A stretch of 40,459 bases of DNA from Candidatus Poribacteria bacterium (GTDB lineage Bacteria; Poribacteria; WGA-4E; WGA-3G): positions 1-40,459 of the forward strand of contig VXPE01000103.1 in assembly GCA_009839745.1 (NCBI GenBank), in the 5' to 3' direction. This document shows positions 39,108 to 40,459 of this stretch, in pieces; within the stretch, counting starts at the first letter, position 1, and every line of letters starts with the position of its first letter. Under the pieces are notes generated by a model. The model made no database searches, had not been told where the DNA came from, and was given only the letters and a program-made list of their open reading frames with translations. The translations under genes were made by a program, and so were the position numbers.

Positions 39108-39548
39108 ATGAATTTACCTTCCGGTCAAAAACAGAATCAAAGGTATTGGGCTGCATTTTTTCAAAAATTACCCTCTGATAAATTAGGTCTGAAAACACCA
39201 AGCGTCTATGATTCCCACTATAGAGACTTTCACATGGGAATAAAAGGATGCTATATCAGAGCAAGTCAACGCGTCACGCCTCAAACAATCCATGCTGCTT
39301 TTGTCATGAAAGGATCTGCACAAGACTACCTTCATTCACTGAAAGAACAACAGGTAGTGATTGAAAAGGAGCTGGGTGAAAAACTTTATTGGTATGAGGG
39401 GATAAAGGGTGAAACGCAAGGACAGATAAAATTAAAATACTGCGATGTTACCGATGAAACAGACTGGTCCGATCAACATCAATGGTTCGTTAGAAAGTTT
39501 GAAAAATTAGTTGAAGTTTTCCGACCACGTATTGAGAGACAAAATTAG
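39108..39548 (+). CDS. DUF4268-like domain protein
   Basis: A 146-residue protein with the DUF4268 pattern: RYWAAFFQKL at the start, an aromatic/Gly strand region (FHMGIKGCYIRA), then LKEQQVVIEKELGEKLYWYEG and a C-terminal helix with WFVRKFEKLVEVFRPRIE. In other genomes the domain is often fused to nuclease-like N-termini; here it is alone. ATAAGGAGA precedes ATG 39108, which is better than the start at 39015 inside the previous frame. A defence or DNA-related role is possible by family habit only. Confidence 0.65.
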   Translation: MNLPSGQKQNQRYWAAFFQKLPSDKLGLKTPSVYDSHYRDFHMGIKGCYIRASQRVTPQTIHAAFVMKGSAQDYLHSLKEQQVVIEKELGEKLYWYEGIKGETQGQIKLKYCDVTDETDWSDQHQWFVRKFEKLVEVFRPRIERQN

Positions 39549-39658
39549 AAAATGTACCGCCATCGGAAATTTAGACCCTCTCTGTTTAAAGCGGCGGAAG
39601 TTCACATCCTGGGGAACCACTGCAGGGTGCCACAGCAATACAGAAAAGGAGAAAACAC

Positions 39659-40075
39659 ATGTTTCTTTCAAGAAGTATCGTAGCTCTTCTAACGATAGTT
39701 GTGTTTTCATTATCCGCGGTCGCTGCAGATTTTGAGTTTGAATGGATCACAAACGAAACACATCAAGGTCAAGAAACAGCGACACCTGTCGAACCGATCA
39801 AGGTCAACATATTAGGCAAAGAAGTCGAAGTTTTCCACGACAGCTTTGCGTTGAAATTACACGATCTTTACAATGTGTATCTCGATAACTATTCTTGGAC
39901 GAATGAGTATAGTTACGCTTTGCTAAATGCTTTCGAGCAGATCCCATTACCCTATTCGGACACGCTTGAAAGGTCAATGTGGTATATTATTGATGTAGAA
40001 CTTGATAACGACCTGTACTGCCTACGGTTTTTTGGACCACTCCCTAAAGGAACTAAAGTTTGGACAATATTATGA
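39659..40075 (+). CDS. small secreted protein, possibly cut by the adjoining IS
   Basis: A 138-residue protein with a signal peptide (hydrophobic 7-20, cleavage near SAVAA/D) and a mature part with many Asp, Tyr and aromatic residues. AAAAGGAG precedes ATG 39659. The stop TGA (40073-40075) is three bases from the stop of the converging transposase, and the last residues (GPLPKGTKVWTIL) could come from the IS end, so the natural C-terminus may be lost. No family recognised. Confidence 0.6.
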   Translation: MFLSRSIVALLTIVVFSLSAVAADFEFEWITNETHQGQETATPVEPIKVNILGKEVEVFHDSFALKLHDLYNVYLDNYSWTNEYSYALLNAFEQIPLPYSDTLERSMWYIIDVELDNDLYCLRFFGPLPKGTKVWTIL

Positions 40076-40078
40076 TAT

Positions 40079-40459
40079 TCAAGCTGCCTTGTCGAAAGGC
40101 AGTGGGGGTTCTTGTTGTTGAAAGGTCTGCATATTCTGTGAGTTTGTATTTTCAGTGGAACTCGTAGAAAATCCCAACTCCCTGATTTGTGCCTGTAGGT
40201 AAGCGACGCGAAGGCCTTGTGTGAGTTTCTTTGGATGATACCAATGAATGCCAAGAAACTCACAGACGGTCTTGACGTTTATGGGTTTCTCGGTTGGGTG
40301 TGGCAGTGAGAAGATGAGTTTCGTCAAAGACGCTGCGATGAAACTCAGTTGCACAAAGCGATTGATACTTTTTCGAGATTTGACGTGATACCCGCTGAAT
40401 CCGAAGTGCTGTTTTGCGTCTCGAAAAGCGGTTTCAATCAGCCAACGTTGCTGATAGTA
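40079..40459 (-). mobile_element. C-terminal part of an IS4-type DDE transposase (runs off the window)
   Basis: Reading inward from base 40459 the frame is open from the first codon (YYQQRWLIETAFRDAKQ) to TGA 40081-40079. It shows the Y-x2-R-x3-E-x6-K signature that carries the catalytic Glu of IS4-like transposases, followed by HFGF and a His/Gln-rich tail. The N-terminal DDE residues and the far inverted repeat lie outside the window. An ATG at 40354 in the middle of the protein is not a real start. Confidence 0.85.

Overview
This is a chromosomal segment of an uncultured bacterium with moderate GC. The gene set (DUF6785/OPT-like membrane protein, two xylose-isomerase-like sugar isomerases, a phosphomannose-isomerase-like cupin, a GldF/GldG-type ABC exporter, an ECF sigma locus) and the many intergenic palindromes resemble what is known from sponge-associated or marine Candidatus Poribacteria. 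That placement is inference from gene content; no 16S gene or other decisive marker is present.

Layout. 1-5956: sugar and cofactor metabolism (phosphomannose-isomerase-like cupin, sugar phosphate isomerase, nadC, a flippase-like membrane protein, a 3-hydroxyisobutyrate-dehydrogenase-like enzyme). 5957-9936: an ECF sigma factor followed by a membrane-anchored protein and two lipoproteins. All three non-sigma proteins carry copies of one unrecognised module of about 65 residues. A 253-bp segment (sigma leader plus the first 34 sigma codons) is duplicated in front of the second lipoprotein, with a MITE-like element exactly at the duplication boundary. 10043-11155: dnaN, opposite strand, facing the upstream genes across a perfect bidirectional terminator. 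11630-18941: DUF6785 transporter-like protein, then an ABC ATPase, permease, GldG-like, DUF4340 and SIMPL-domain lipoprotein cluster. 18947-20469: a type II restriction-modification pair with intact methyltransferase and frameshifted nuclease. 20732-24363 (minus strand): PH-like protein, NfeD-like protein, flotillin and bifunctional nuclease. 24404-25258: tmRNA and smpB, the trans-translation pair. 25471-27832: hflX, a zinc-ribbon protein and a sugar isomerase in a tightly coupled run. 27876-30211: tRNA-Leu(CAA), an unknown gene, an M24 peptidase and a solitary antitoxin.

30260-37883 is a defence-like island. A SIR2-family protein overlaps a 1354-residue P-loop NTPase of STAND/NACHT style (minus strand). 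Just past the NTPase stop lies an array of three 30-bp palindromic units at exact 51-bp spacing with unrelated 21-bp spacers. An orphan type I methyltransferase (HsdM) is transcribed divergently, with no hsdS or hsdR in the window. 37884-40459 is a decayed accessory zone: a coiled-coil membrane protein with its own promoter, two very good tandem promoters in front of a structured non-coding segment, a small gene with an in-frame stop, a DUF4268 protein, a secreted protein and the C-terminal part of an IS4-type transposase running off the end.

The strongest candidates for something undescribed are (i) the SIR2 plus large NTPase pair with its periodic array and (ii) the ECF sigma / repeated-module lipoprotein locus. 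Several families of intergenic palindromes are also present, including heptamer-flanked hairpins at four places.
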